64,000 bases of DNA from Symsagittifera roscoffensis (lineage: Eukaryota > Xenacoelomorpha > Acoela > Convolutidae), in the NCBI RefSeq assembly GCF_963678635.1, contig NC_087062.1, forward strand, positions 52,896,473 to 52,960,472. Reading direction: 5' to 3'. The notes beneath the pieces are model-generated. The model did not search any database and was not told the origin of the DNA. It worked only from the letters and a program-made list of their open reading frames with translations. The position numbers and the translations under genes are program-made. This document shows positions 1-10,965 of this stretch, one piece after another; within the stretch, counting starts at the first letter, position 1, and the number at the start of each line of letters is the position of its first letter.

Positions 1-225
1 GGCTTAGTCTATTTTTTGGTGACGGGCGGTTTAGCAACTGCTTCACAGTAATTCTTTTTTTTAAATGAATTGAAATAAAAACGCGGCGAAGAAGTTAACT
101 GGAGGAGAAGAAATTGTTATCTACATTTCGTTGGTATCAAGTTCAAGTTTAAACCTCAGTGATCAAAAAGTTTTGGCAAATTTAAGTCCTTTTCGTAAAG
201 AAGAGCTGAAAAAATTGGTTTTGGT

Positions 226-650
226 CAGGGGGTGCGGATTTAGGGAAGGGGGCGGGGGCGTGCGCCATTCCTTCAGGGATTTGACCCCCTGACAAGCCAA
301 AGGGACGAACCAATGAGATTTCAATTGTAGGCTGACACACCCTAAAACTTTTCTAAAGACGCTTTTGCCGCCAATATTTATTAAGCTTGAGGAGGAAACG
401 TGAGCCAAAAAAACGCGATTTTTTTATCATAATTTTCCAAAAAGTGCCTACAAACGCCTTTTTTGGCATGATTTTTCACAATTTTGTCTGTGGCGCAGAA
501 AAAAATGCCCAAAACAGGGTCTTCTTAGTGCTTTGGGAGAGCTCGGAAAATCAGTTTAGTCAACCTAAAAAAAGTTAGATAAAATTTTCGAAAGTTTTTT
601 GAAAATCAGCCCCCGTTCTCGTGAAACTCCTAGAACCACGCCTAGTCATA
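226..650 (-). repeat. MITE-C fragment (hAT-type non-autonomous element), diverged
   Basis: Starts with a CAGGGGGTGCGGATTTAGGG-like end. It continues through the family's conserved blocks in order: 'TTCAGGGATTTGACCCCCTG', a 'GACGC..TTTGCCGCC' block, the 'TTTTTTCACAATTTTGTC' block and a degraded 'CTCGTGAAACTCCTAGAACC' end. Compared with the intact copy at 57,713-58,189 it is in the opposite orientation and clearly diverged. I could not find matching 8-bp flanks, so the right boundary is approximate. The open frames inside are repeat-derived and not genes. Confidence 0.6.
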
Positions 651-1250
651 ACACCATGACTATCTTTATTTTAAGAACTTTTCCGAGGTTGACCATCATA
701 AACTGAAAATGCTAATCAAAAGAATTCATTTGACCTTGTGGAAAAAGCTAGTCACGAAGTTGCGTTACTGCGGTAATTAAGTGATTTGAATGACTATCAC
801 TTTAAATTTCACAAAAATAGGAATCGGTTACAAAAATTTATGTTTAAAAAAATTCAAGTGCTAATAGAACATTCGAAGCTATAGAAAACACTAGCTTTGG
901 GAGTTGGTGTTGATAGTAACCAGAGGAACTCTGCTTGGAATAAGGAAACTGAAAAACACAGAAAAAAACTGGAGCGAAAAACGATTCGTTTAAAAAAATT
1001 AGAAATTTTGGATTCTCCTAATTTTTCTTGCAAAAACGAAAAGAAAGCATTATAAAATTCCTCCTACCGCTTCTACATTATGGGAATCTTATGGTTATCG
1101 TTTGAAAACAATGCAAGCTATGAAAGCTAAACTGAAACAGAAAGCTGAATTTTTTTGAGCTTATGAATGACAGAACTCCTAATTATGAGACTCATAAACG
1201 TTCATCAAAGTGAAACAAGAGTAGCCAAGGACTGAAAATTAATGAAATCG
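651..1250. other. AT-rich stretch, no gene seen
   Basis: Stops are frequent in all frames. I saw no splice-bounded exon, recognisable domain or clear repeat boundary here. Confidence 0.5.
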
Positions 1251-1300
1251 AGCAGGCGCGGATCTAGGATTTGTCCAAGAGGGAGGGCGGAATTTTGGAA
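1251..1300 (+). repeat. MITE-C type terminal sequence, possible end of the hAT copy
   Basis: Reads CAGGCGCGGATCTAGGATT followed by a G/A-rich 'GAGGGAGGGCGGA' block, which is the left terminus of MITE-C with small changes. It lies about 210 bp beyond the C-terminal end of the minus-strand hAT transposase remnant and faces it, so it could be that element's 3' terminal repeat. It could equally be an independent MITE scrap. No matching right-hand terminus was found. Confidence 0.5.
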
Positions 1301-1462
1301 AAACAGTAGCAAAATTGAATTCAAAAATCAACAGTTTTTACACAAACTTATACAAAATTGAGTCTGCGATTTTTCGCGGCAAATTTGTCTATGACATCAA
1401 GAACATTTATTCGACTTCTTTATGGATATATTTTAAAGCTAAACTCAATAAGTGATGTTCCT

Positions 1463-3225
1463 TCATAATAGATCAAGGGAGTTCTTCAGCAGTCTCATAG
1501 TGGAGAAGAAGCGTTCTGCAGTGCAAACTGAAACTGAAAGGGTTGCTCCAATTTGGAGCAGTGCATAAACAACTGGTATTGTCGACTTATGACAGATTTT
1601 CAGGGCACCAGTGAAAACTTCTGATATAACGCTGTAAGGGGAAGCGCCACATGTTCCTGCAGACTTGGAATTTGCTGCCAAATTCGCCATCCGGCAGTAC
1701 GTTCTGATATAGATCGACCAAGTCATCAAAATCTTCTTCAGTTGCATCTTTGCCCAAAATCCAGCGAGGAAGGAGCTTGCACACTTGGGAGCAAGACGCG
1801 GCAGCCGGTAATAACCCTTCCTGCAAGTCTAACAGAACGAATGAAAGCCAGGTAGACACTCTGACGGAAATGATCGTAGGCTGATGTAGCTGTAGGAGGC
1901 CGGCCTCTCCGACCCTCTAGTTGTACATCATCACTTGTAGCAGCGTCAGCATGATGGATCCTTTGATAGCAACCACTGCCTTCACCGTCCAGCCTTTGCT
2001 GGAAGAGAAGACGCAAATTTTTTGTGTTCAACGGCTTGGGGAATGTTCTAGAGCTGGGCTTTGGAGAGTAACACCGGTGGTTTTGAAGCAGCTAACACAT
2101 GTTTTATGCTCATCTATGCCATTTTAAACTCTGATCGTAATATTCCAGCAAGGTACGCGCTGCAGTCTGAAGCACAACTTTCGTCAGGCCAGTTGCAGAT
2201 GTCTTCAAATGTCGCTTCATCGACTGGCAGAAGCTGGAGGAACTTCAAGACAGGATCATGGCGCTCAACCCCTTTCGTATCAGGGAGCTTGGGAATAGCT
2301 GTTTTGCCGAAATTTGGCATAATCTTTCGTATGTGGCGCAAAAAGCATCCGAAGGCTTAGCTTAGTCACGGAGGAGAATATAAAACTTGAAACCAAGGTG
2401 AAGGCTTGCAAGATTGGTAGGACCATTGAATATTGACCAGAGTTAGGTTGAGGCAATGGGCAGTGCTGTGCAGATACATGGCTGCTGGGTACTGCTCTTT
2501 GATGATTGCTTATACTCCTCCACGATCACCAGACCTTGTGGCTGCCCCATTGTAGCTCTGTCCAACCCAGCAGGCTTCTCCTACTCCAGCTGATGAATTC
2601 CGTGTCAAGATGATATTCGCAAGTATTGTTGCCTTCGTGTCGAACGTGTCAACAAAACCTTTCAATTACTCTCGGACCTCGGTGACATCACAGTGACCAG
2701 TACCGGACAGAGATTGAGACCTGCTCCGTTCTTGAGATGCCAGTGTTTCGTCAGCAATCACAGTGAAGTATTTCGAAGCGGAAGTACTCTAGATACGATA
2801 CCATCAATGATGATGCTCCTTATGATGTTAAGTAGCTGGTTTTGTGGCTGGTAGTTGATATAGCTGGCATTCCGTCGACATTTGTCCAGATGTTGCACCA
2901 GAACCTGGTCAACGCTTGCTGCTCGGAATTGAAGAAGAGCCTTGAAGTTTCCAGATGAGGCATTAATGGACCCAGTCGAGTCTGGGATTAGGAGAACTCC
3001 GTCATTTCTGTGGCCTCGGAAGAGAAGTCCAAGTCGAGCAGTAAAGATAATTGTACTGATGATCAGCGCCAGAAACTGCCTGTTTCTCTCCATTTTTTGG
3101 TAACCGCTCGGACCAGTGAAACATCGATGTGTCTTTCTGGTGCTTGACTGAATATTTATAATAAAAAAGTGTTCTGGATCTCCGCTTGAACTGGTTGTAT
3201 TTGCACGAAAAAGCATCAAAGTTTC
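1463..3225 (-). mobile_element. decayed hAT-superfamily transposase (ZMYM1 / DUF4371 type)
   Basis: Read on the minus strand, 3,219-2,758 gives a DUF4371-like N-terminal region with 'ERNRQFLALII', 'LLFRGHRNDGVLL' and 'VDQVLVQHLDKCRRNASYI'. Near 2,760 is 'YFTVIADETLAS', the start of the RNase H-like catalytic core. Near 2,550 is 'GQSYNGAA' and near 2,480 'YLHSTAHCLNLTLV', matching the family's GQGYDGA and H.LNL motifs. At 2,300-2,241 is 'KLPDTKGVERHDPVLKF'. The end, 1,580-1,463, is the hAT dimerisation region with 'CTAERFFSTMRLLKNSL'. The frame is broken by several stops and shifts: the N-terminal frame ends near 2,758, the middle is in pieces at 2,341-2,114 and 2,031-1,738, and the C-terminus resumes at 1,747. 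It cannot make an intact transposase. In the family this enzyme cuts and pastes DNA and leaves 8-bp target duplications. Superfamily assignment is firm; the subfamily is inferred. Confidence 0.85.
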
Positions 3226-5220
3226 TTACGGCATTTGAAAACTATAATCAATCTTGCAATTAGCAATCTTAATCAAATCGTAGCAGAAACAGTTTTCCAT
3301 GTCAGCAATTCTTCTAACAGAACCATTGAAATTGTGATAAATGGCTTTTTGTTTTTAGTATAATTTTTGCGTTGTTTGAGTTTTTGTATTTATTATGCAC
3401 AGATATTTTTTTGACTCAATGAGTGTCTGTATAATTTTTGTTGGCTTTTTTTACTTCGTAATTGTTGTTTAGTTTTTTTTTTTGGTTATTTTGATGTACT
3501 TATTTTGTATCGCAGATTATGCGATGCAGCTACTTGCCTCTATAAAATTATACAATAAAGAGTTAACCGTTTTCTTAAGCATTTCCCCATTCTGACCAAA
3601 AAAAAATCAACTATGGTCAAACAAATTTGAACAAGATCATCACCTGAAAGAAAGTGAAATTTTTGTGGAGGTTTGTGAATATGACTGTCGTAACGGTACA
3701 AAACACTCAATGGTACAATTGACTATTTATATTTTTGTACAAACTTTGCAAAATAATGTCAAAAAGTTCAAAAAATTAATTAAAAGCCGGGTGAAATTAG
3801 AGACGGGGATGCCCCCTTTTCTTCAAGGATTCAATCTCTTCGCCGTAGAAAAAAATGCCCATGAGTAATTTTTTAACACTTCATTTTTTTTTTCAACCGA
3901 AAAAACTAATAGCTCAAACTATTAGGGAGGTTGTCCACCGGAAAAACCCTGTTTAATTTAGAAAACCTTCCAAAAAAACCCCACAAAATCTCAGAATGTT
4001 AGCAGACCAGTTTTTGCCTATGGTTTTTAAGCCAGCCAAAGAGCGGATGTTATCATTTAATTTTTTGCACGAATAAATCTTGAATTTTGATTAATTCTAA
4101 AAAATGTTTGTCTTCGTTTTTTTTTAATTTTCAATATGAGAAACAGAATATTCATTATTTGAAACTTCAATTCAGCGAAAGGAGTAAATGAATCCAAAAA
4201 AATAACCTATTATTTTCGTAATTTATTTTTTGTAAACTCAACTTGTTACTATAACTTTATAACTACATTTTTTAACCATAAACTTAGTTGAAGATCAGGG
4301 ATTGACAGCAGATAATCTGAAGTTTAATTCAGACCGGTTAAATTGATAGATACAGTCATCTAATCCAAGCTTGTTGGCTATTTTTCACAACAAGGAAAAA
4401 ATTAAACAAAAATCTAAAACGAAATAAGCTGGCGTAACGGATTGATCTCGTCGAGTAAAACAGGGTGAGAGCCCGAAAAATTGAACTTTTTGATAAATTT
4501 TCTGTCTTGGAGGCAATCTGCCTCTATATAACAGCTGGACCCGCTTCTTTTTCGATATGTATCTTAGCCGTAACTTGTCTATAGAAAGTTTTTAGCTTTT
4601 GGTGACAACCAAACAACTCACAACTTCGATACAGCAGTCAGTTTTTTATTTCAAAAAAAAACTTGAATGAAAAGACATTATTTCATATCGTGTTTTTTGT
4701 CTATTGGGTGTTGTTTTCAATATCATTGAAATTTAAACACTTAAGAAATATTGAACTAACAGCCGTAAAAAACAATCAGATCAACGGCACCCCATCATTT
4801 GATAATCTTTCGCTCAGAATTGAAAGCTAATTCAAAGTTGAGTCTATGTGAATACTCTAACACAACACTTATATATCATAATTTTGGGGGAGACAAAAAA
4901 CATAGTTTTTCTACTTAAACGAGAAAAACTTGAAGCTGGAGAATTAAAGATAAATTCGAAGAGCTGGAATGCCTTTTCCTTCTCAAATGAAAAACATGAG
5001 GATTTCAACAAAAACTACAACAAACCAATGAGTCTTCTCAGAACGCAGTACAAGAATCGAAAAGCGCACAACCAAAAAAAAATTCGACGATGCCTTGTTA
5101 ATAGTTCCTAAAAAAAATGAGCTTGAGGTAAAAGTTTGGTTCAGATTAAAATCACTATGAAACAACTGAAAATTAGCGAAAGAACATTATTTGCAAGGAA
5201 GAGTTCCTTGAAAGTTCACA
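3226..5220. other. AT-rich non-coding stretch with a possible MITE-C scrap
   Basis: Long T and A runs with no supported gene. Around 3,786-3,870 a 'GATGCCCCCTTTTCTTCAAG' stretch followed by 'ATTCAATCTCTTCGCCG' resembles the MITE-C block 'GCCCCCTTCAGGGATTCGAC'. It may be a heavily diverged fragment. Nothing else could be assigned. Confidence 0.4.
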
Positions 5221-5225
5221 CGCTC

Positions 5226-6073
5226 TCAGTAAAAAGAGAAAATAATAAATTGTAATGGATTTTTATTGTCAGTCTCAATAAATTCCAAAAAAAGAGATTA
5301 TAATCGTTTAAAAATGCATTGTAATGTTATTATTTTTCGAAGCAAAAAAAAACCCATTATAATCGATTTTAATCTACTATAATCCATTTTTATTCAAAAA
5401 CTTCATAGCTTCATTTCATCGCTTCATTTCGAGCCGTTATTTATGTTCTGTTCCGTGTGCTTTTCAATTGGTTTCTTTTGTTACTGTTTACTGTTTACTT
5501 TCTTACTGTTTACTGCGGATGCCTTTTTTCAGGCATTCGACCCCCTGCCTGCCCAAAGGGATCCCCCTTTGTACTGTTTTGAGATGTTAATATTTGGTGA
5601 CTGACCCTTTCGCCTTTGGCGCCAATAAAAACTAATTTTGAGGGGGAGCGCGCGCTGAAAAAAACGCAATTTTTTGGTGAAATTTTTCCATAAAATGCTT
5701 AAAAAAGCCATTTTTGGCCTGTTTTTTCAAAAATTTGCCTGCGGCGCACAAAATTTGTCCAAAACACGGTCTTTTCATTTGGTCCACCTAAAAAAATCCG
5801 TTAAAATTTTTAGAAGTTTTCTTACTTCGTCGATAGATTATAATAGATTCTAAGAGATTATAAGAGATTATAAGATATTATAAAAGATCTTGCGAAAAAT
5901 ATAATCAATTATAATTGATTATAATTTATTAAACTGTCATCAAGTATATTATCATTATATTGGATTATAAATCGTTTAAACCTCTAAAATTGGCGCTTAA
6001 ATTTAATAATAATTTTGCTAAAAGTACAATTATAACTATAATATAATCGATTATTTTCTCTTTTTACTGAGTG
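5226..6073. mobile_element. inverted-repeat element with CACTCAGTAAAAAGAG ends
   Basis: The left end (CTCAGTAAAAAGAGAAAATAAT, from 5,228) is repeated in inverse at the right end (ATTATTTTCTCTTTTTACTGAG, to about 6,071), giving ~24-bp terminal inverted repeats around ~850 bp. Subterminal DNA is rich in TTATAATCGATTATAAT-like palindromes and a short AGATTATAAG tandem. There is no transposase frame, so this looks like a non-autonomous DNA element. Its middle (about 5,511-5,825) is MITE-C core sequence lacking the CAGGGGCGGAT ends, so one element carries a piece of another. Superfamily unknown. Confidence 0.65.
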
Positions 6074-7770
6074 CCAGCAAGGCAGGTCAAAATGTATGAA
6101 AAACTAAAAAAACCAATGAATTCTCACAAGGCAGTACCAGAGCCGAAAAAAAGATCGACGATGCCTTGGAAACAGTTTTAAGAAGATTGAGCTTTGGCGT
6201 CAAAATTTGCCGCAATTAAAACCAATATGAATAATAAACTGGAGATTAGCAAAATAATGACATTTGAAAAAAATATTTCCTTGAAAAGCTCAAAGCAGCT
6301 CCAAAATGAATAAAATAATATGCAAAGCAACAAACTCCAAGAATTGAATCCAGTCAATTGCATGGGCGGATCTAAGATTTTGTCGACCTTTTTTTTTTAA
6401 AATTTTTTTTAGGTCGACTAAATTGATTTTCCGAGCTTTCCTGAAGCACTAAAAAGAAGCTACTTTGGCCAAACTCCAAAAAAAAGAGATGCTAATTGCT
6501 TAAAAAGGCATAATAATGTTATTATTTTTCGAAACAAAACAAAAAACACATTTTAATCGATTTTAATCGAGTATTTTTTGAAAAATTTTTTCCTGAAATT
6601 TTATTGAATTACAATCCATTTTAATCTACTATAATTCATTTTTATTCAAAAGTTTCATAGCTTCATTTCATGGCTTCATTACGAGCCGTTATTTATTTTT
6701 TGTTTTGTGTGCTTTTCAATTGGTTCCTTTTGTTACTGTTTACTGTTTACTTTCTTACTGTTTACTGCTGATGCCTTTTTTCAGGGATTTGACCCCCTGC
6801 CTACCCAAAGGCTTCCCCTTTGTACTGTTTTGAGATGTCAATATTTGTTGACTGACCCTTTCGCCTTTGGCGCCAATAAAAACTAATTTTGAGGGGGAGC
6901 GCGCGCTGAAAAAAACGCAATTTTTTGGTGAAATTTTTCCATAAAATGCTTAAAAAAGCCATTTTTGGCCTGTTTTTTCAAAAATTTGCCTGCGGCGCAC
7001 AAAATTTGTTCAAAAAAAGGTCTTTTAAGTGCTTTGGGGGAGCTCTGAAAATCAATTTGGTCGACCTAAAAAAAGGTCGTTAAAATTTTTAGAAGTTTTC
7101 TTACTTCGTCGATAGATTATAATAGATTCTACGAGATTATAAGAGATTATAAGAGATTATAAGAGATTATAAGATATAATAAAAGATCTTCCGAAAAAGT
7201 ATAATCAATTATATTTGATTATAATTTATTAAATTGTCACCAAAAATATTATTATTATAATGGATTATAAATCGTTTAAACCTCTAAAATTAGCGCTTAT
7301 AATTAATAATAATTTTGCTAAAAGTACAATTATAACTGTAATATAATCGATTATTTTCTCTTTTTACTGAGTGCCAGCAAGGCAGGTCAAAATGTATGAA
7401 AAACTACAAAAAACCAATGAGTTCTCAAAAGGCAGTACCAGAGCCGAAAAAAAAGATCGGTGATGCCTTGGAAACAGTTTTAAGAAGATTGAGCTTTGGC
7501 GTCAAAATTTGCCGCAATTAAAAACATTATTAATAAGAAACTGGAGATTAGCAAAATAATGACATTTGAAAAAAATAATTCCTTGAAAAGCTCAAAGCAG
7601 CTCCAAAATGAATAAAATAATATGCAAAGCAAACTCCAAGAATTGAATTCAGTCAATTGCAAGGGCGGATCTAAGATTTTGTCGACCTTTTTTTTGAAAT
7701 TTTTTTAGGTGGACTAAATTGATTTTCCGAGCTCTCCTGAAGCACTAAAAAGAAGCTACTTCGGCCAAAT
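5285..7770 (+). repeat. tandem duplication of a ~1.2-1.3 kb segment
   Basis: The segment 5,285-6,475 is repeated in direct orientation at 6,476-7,770. Matching landmarks are 'CTTCATAGCTTCATTTCAT' at ~5,401 and ~6,653, 'TTACTGAGTGCCAGCAAGGC' at ~6,063 and ~7,363, and 'GGGCGGATCTAAGATTTTG' at ~6,365 and ~7,665. The second unit is about 100 bp longer because of short insertions and extra AGATTATAAG units. The second unit lacks the left CACTCAGT terminus, so the duplication started inside the element. Both units include the same tail frame (minus strand, 6,178-6,363 and 7,480-7,662); its similarity reflects duplication and is not evidence of coding. Confidence 0.8.
7111..7180 (+). repeat. AGATTATAAG short tandem repeat
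   Basis: About five direct units of a ~10-bp AGATTATAAG motif, with diverged units on either side. A shorter version sits at 5,833-5,885 in the other duplicate, so the array has changed length since the duplication. Confidence 0.75.
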
Positions 7771-8040
7771 TTTGTGCACCGCAAGCAAAGTTTAAAAAAA
7801 ACGCCAAAAAATTGTTTTTAGGCACTTTTTGAAAGTTTTAAACCAAAAAATCGCGTTTTTTCGGCGCGCGCTCTCCCCTGAAAATTAGTATATATTGGCA
7901 CCGAAGGGGCCTTTAGAAAAATTTAGGGGTCCGTCAGCCAAAAATGGTTATCTCTAAATAGTTCAAAGGGGGACCCTTTGGATCTTCAGGAAGTCGAATC
8001 CGTAAGGAAAGAACACCCCCCCCCCAAACCCGCCCCATTG
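7661..8040 (+). mobile_element. MITE-C copy, plus orientation, diverged ends
   Basis: Begins CAAGGGCGGATCTAAGATTTT. It runs through the AGGTGGACTAAATTGATTTT block, 'GCGTTTTTTCGGCGCGCGCT', the 'TTGGCACCGAAGG' block and a C-run, ending near AAACCCGCCCC at about 8,036. The order matches the intact copy at 57,713-58,189. Clean 8-bp flanking duplications were not found. Confidence 0.75.
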
Positions 8041-9057
8041 TCTTTGCTTTGAGGTTAAAAAATGAGAATTAAAGTTTGAAACTAGCTTGCCTCAATTCAG
8101 TTTAGAATAACATAATGACAGCGAAACAACTGACTTACTTGATAGCCCACCAACACTGAAAAAAAATTGAATATAAAAAAGTGGTGTTTATTGTGTTTTC
8201 TGTTTATGTGATCTGCAGGGGTTTTGATTCAAGATGACTCAAATTAACACAGAACTATAACCACAGTTCCGACATTGGAGAGACAACATTGAAGTAGATG
8301 AAATGAAAAATACAAAAACAGAAAAAATAGCTATTCCGCTGGTTTTTTTTTAACTTTCCGAGGCTACTTCAACCAAACTGCTTTTACTTTGCTAACCAAA
8401 AACTTCCATAGAAATTAAGGAACCTTGCGTCGTGCAGCGCAACATCTTTCTGTAACCACGGAGAAATAATTCATGCTAGCCATTGAGGAATTTTTCAGGT
8501 TTTGAAGATGAGGCAAATTGAAGAGCAAAAAGAAAGAAAACAAGCGAACAACAATTTTTCTGCTCAGTTTGTGATTTTTTTTTGAGAATTGAACGTTGCT
8601 TTTGATGAAGGAAGTTAACCTAAGAGAAATATGAAGTGTAGTGCCAGAAAGGGGCAATTTGGATATCGAGGGGATCTCTCTCAATTCGATTCTGTGAAAT
8701 TAACCATCGTCACAAACTTTGCGTTGAAGAAGTTTTGCTTCATGTGTTTTTTCCCAGACAAAATCAGTTACAACAAACAAATGCCAGATAATTAGAGCTA
8801 TCATGTGCCATTAAATATACATCAAAGTAACTTCAGTATCATAAACTAAGTAATTTGGAGAGCAATTAAACAAAACTTTTTTTATGGCACACAAGGGTAA
8901 AATTATTTTTTTCTCAGACTTTCAAAGCTTTTGATATGATAAAATTGGTCCACAACTAATGGAAAACGTTTACAAGAAATGAAAAATGACACTTTTTTGG
9001 GGAACTAATCAAAACTTCTATCAAAAAAACTTTCGAATTCGCTAAATGACCGTCTGA
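8041..9057. other. no gene seen
   Basis: AT-rich with only short, composition-driven frames. The minus frame at 8,415-8,684 (89 codons) has no recognisable domain and I do not call it. Confidence 0.45.
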
Positions 9058-9350
9058 ACATCAGCCAAGGATTTTTTGAGGGCAGCTATTTTAAGCTGAC
9101 CAAAATGAGTTTCCGAGCGCTCACAGAACAATAGAAGACCGTAATTTGACAAATATTTTGAAAACGCGCTCCTCTCTCAAAATTAATATATAGATTGGCG
9201 CCGAACATGCCTTTAGAAAAGTTTTAAGGTCGGTCAGCCAAAAATGGATTTCTGAAAAAGTACCAAAGGGAGGACACTGTAAGTCGGCAGGGGGTCAAAT
9301 CTCTGAGGGGTGGTGGGGGGGGGGGGGGGGGGGGGTGGAAAAACATCTGT
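9058..9350 (+). repeat. MITE-C fragment ending in a long poly-G run
   Basis: Conserved blocks are present in MITE-C plus order: 'GACCAAAATGAGTTTCCGAG', 'ATTGGCGCCGAACATGCC', 'GGTCGGTCAGCCAAAAATGG' and 'GGCAGGGGGTCAAATCTCTG'. The usual terminal G/C tract has become an almost pure G run of more than 20 bases around 9,313-9,336. Both terminal inverted repeats are missing. Confidence 0.7.
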
Positions 9351-9587
9351 GGCAGACCGCTTCGAGCTAGTTTAACAGCTAATGGTTTTTGTTTCGACCA
9401 CTGAAAGCGGAAAGGCACTTTGTCTTCGGGCGTATTTTGAAATATTCATTTTAAGCATAATTTCGAGCAAGTTTAGTCTTTGAATATGAATTTTTATTAG
9501 AGCTGAGGAAAAACTTTCACTTCAGTGAAATTAATTTTTGTAGTTTCACCGCCTTCTTTAAAATGGAAATTTTTAAGTAAAAACATG

Positions 9588-10205
9588 AATAGCCGGTTAC
9601 TGTGCAAGTAGCACAGAATGTTCCGACCACAGTTCCAAAAAAAACACAATAAAATTTTTTGTTCCGACCCTTAAAAATGGGTACGACCTTTGTATTCGGG
9701 TAGATTTTAGTTTTTTTTGTTTTTTTTTCGACGCAAAAATCAGGTACCACCAATAATGATCGGACTGGGTTGATTGATATAGGCCCTTTCAGTCGAGATT
9801 CGAGCCACGTTCCCAGTGTCGAGAAAAACCGGTTGCAAAATTTTGATTTTTTGATCGGATAAAGCAGCAAGCGAGCAGGCTTCAACAGCTGAAAAATACC
9901 TAATTTAGGACCTTAAAACTTAAATTTGAAGAGGGAATAATTTGAATAAAAACTTCAAAAATTTTGAAAAAAATTTGTGTAAAATTTTTAGTTTTTCTAG
10001 TTATTTTTCCATAACAGTTTTTGTGCAAATTGCCTATTTTACTATGACTGTCTAATATGCCTAAATTACATTCTTACGTCAGATGCTTTTATCACACCAA
10101 GCAGAAAAAAAACTCCGCTAACTTGGAAAAAAAACTTTCCAAACCGTAGTTTTCCAAAGACTTTGGTCGGAACAGTCTGTGCTATTTGCACAGTAAACGG
10201 CTATC
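9588..10205. mobile_element. hairpin-ended inverted-repeat element ('HP element'), 618 bp
   Basis: The left end (9,588-9,628: ATAGCCGGTTA, then CTGTGCAAGTAGCACAG, then AATGTTCCGACC) is repeated in inverse at 10,165-10,205 with few changes, giving ~40-bp terminal inverted repeats. Each end contains a perfect 6-bp stem (CTGTGC/GCACAG) with a 5-base loop. The interior is AT-rich with no transposase frame; the minus frame at 9,517-9,885 is not recognised. The same end motif recurs at 10,925, 50,966, 54,190 and 58,666. A non-autonomous DNA element is the simplest reading; its superfamily is unknown. Confidence 0.7.
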
Positions 10206-10489
10206 CTTGTTTCAAATTGTTGTCGCCATAAAAAGATCTAAGCAAAAAAATAGAACTTAGGTATATTGGAGAGTCATAGTAGAATAGGTCTATTTGAAAA
10301 CAATTTTTGAAGAAAAATGACAGAAACGAAAAAAAAATCAAAAACTTCAAAATTTTTTTCACATTTGTTGAATTCTCAAGTTTTCAAATCCCAAAATTGC
10401 GCTAAAAAACTTCAAAAACTACCTTTACTTCAATAAAACCAAAACTTTACGGCTTAAATTGAGCTTAAGTAAGCTATTGTAAGCCTACA

Positions 10490-10965
10490 CTGTCGTCTTA
10501 TTAGTTCGAAATTAGACCAAAAATCAAAAATTTCAAACCGGTTTTTCTAGACATGGTGAAATTTTTTTACAATTTTTATTGTCCTACGACTCGCGATTGA
10601 AAGAACGGTAATTTGATATATCACTCAACGCAGTCCGATGATTATTTGTGATACCTGACTTTGCGTGGAAAAAACTAAAACACACTCGAATACAAAGTTC
10701 CTCCCCATTTTCAAAGGTCGGAGCAAAAATTTTACAATATTACAAAAATTATAAAATTTGATTTTTGTTTTTATCCTAAATTTTTCTTAAATCTTTTTAA
10801 GATAAAACTGTTGTCGAATGATCTTAATTTAGTCTAACTATCAAACATGTCTAAGTCTAAGGCTTTCACTCAAATCCTCTCAAACACCATCGACAAAAGA
10901 TTTTTTGCTGTAGTTTTTTTTTGTAGTCGGAACTTTCTGTGCTACTTGCACAAAAACCGGCTATT
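10490..10965 (-). repeat. second HP-element half, inverted, with hairpin end
   Basis: Contains the family's internal block ('CAAACCGGTTTTTCTAGACA', 'TTTGATATATCACTC', 'TCAAAGGTCGG') and ends at 10,925-10,965 with GTCGGAAC, a hairpin-type sequence (CTGTGCTACTTGCACA) and AACCGGCTAT. It is orientated like the right end of the 9,588-10,205 element. The matching left end was not found, so it is partial or fused with its neighbour. Confidence 0.6.

Noticed and set aside
226-650. MITE-C as a helitron or retroposed SINE
   Set aside because: Intact copies have inverted CAGGGGCGG ends and 8-bp target duplications, not AT insertion with a CTRR end, and there are no pol III boxes or a 3' A tail.
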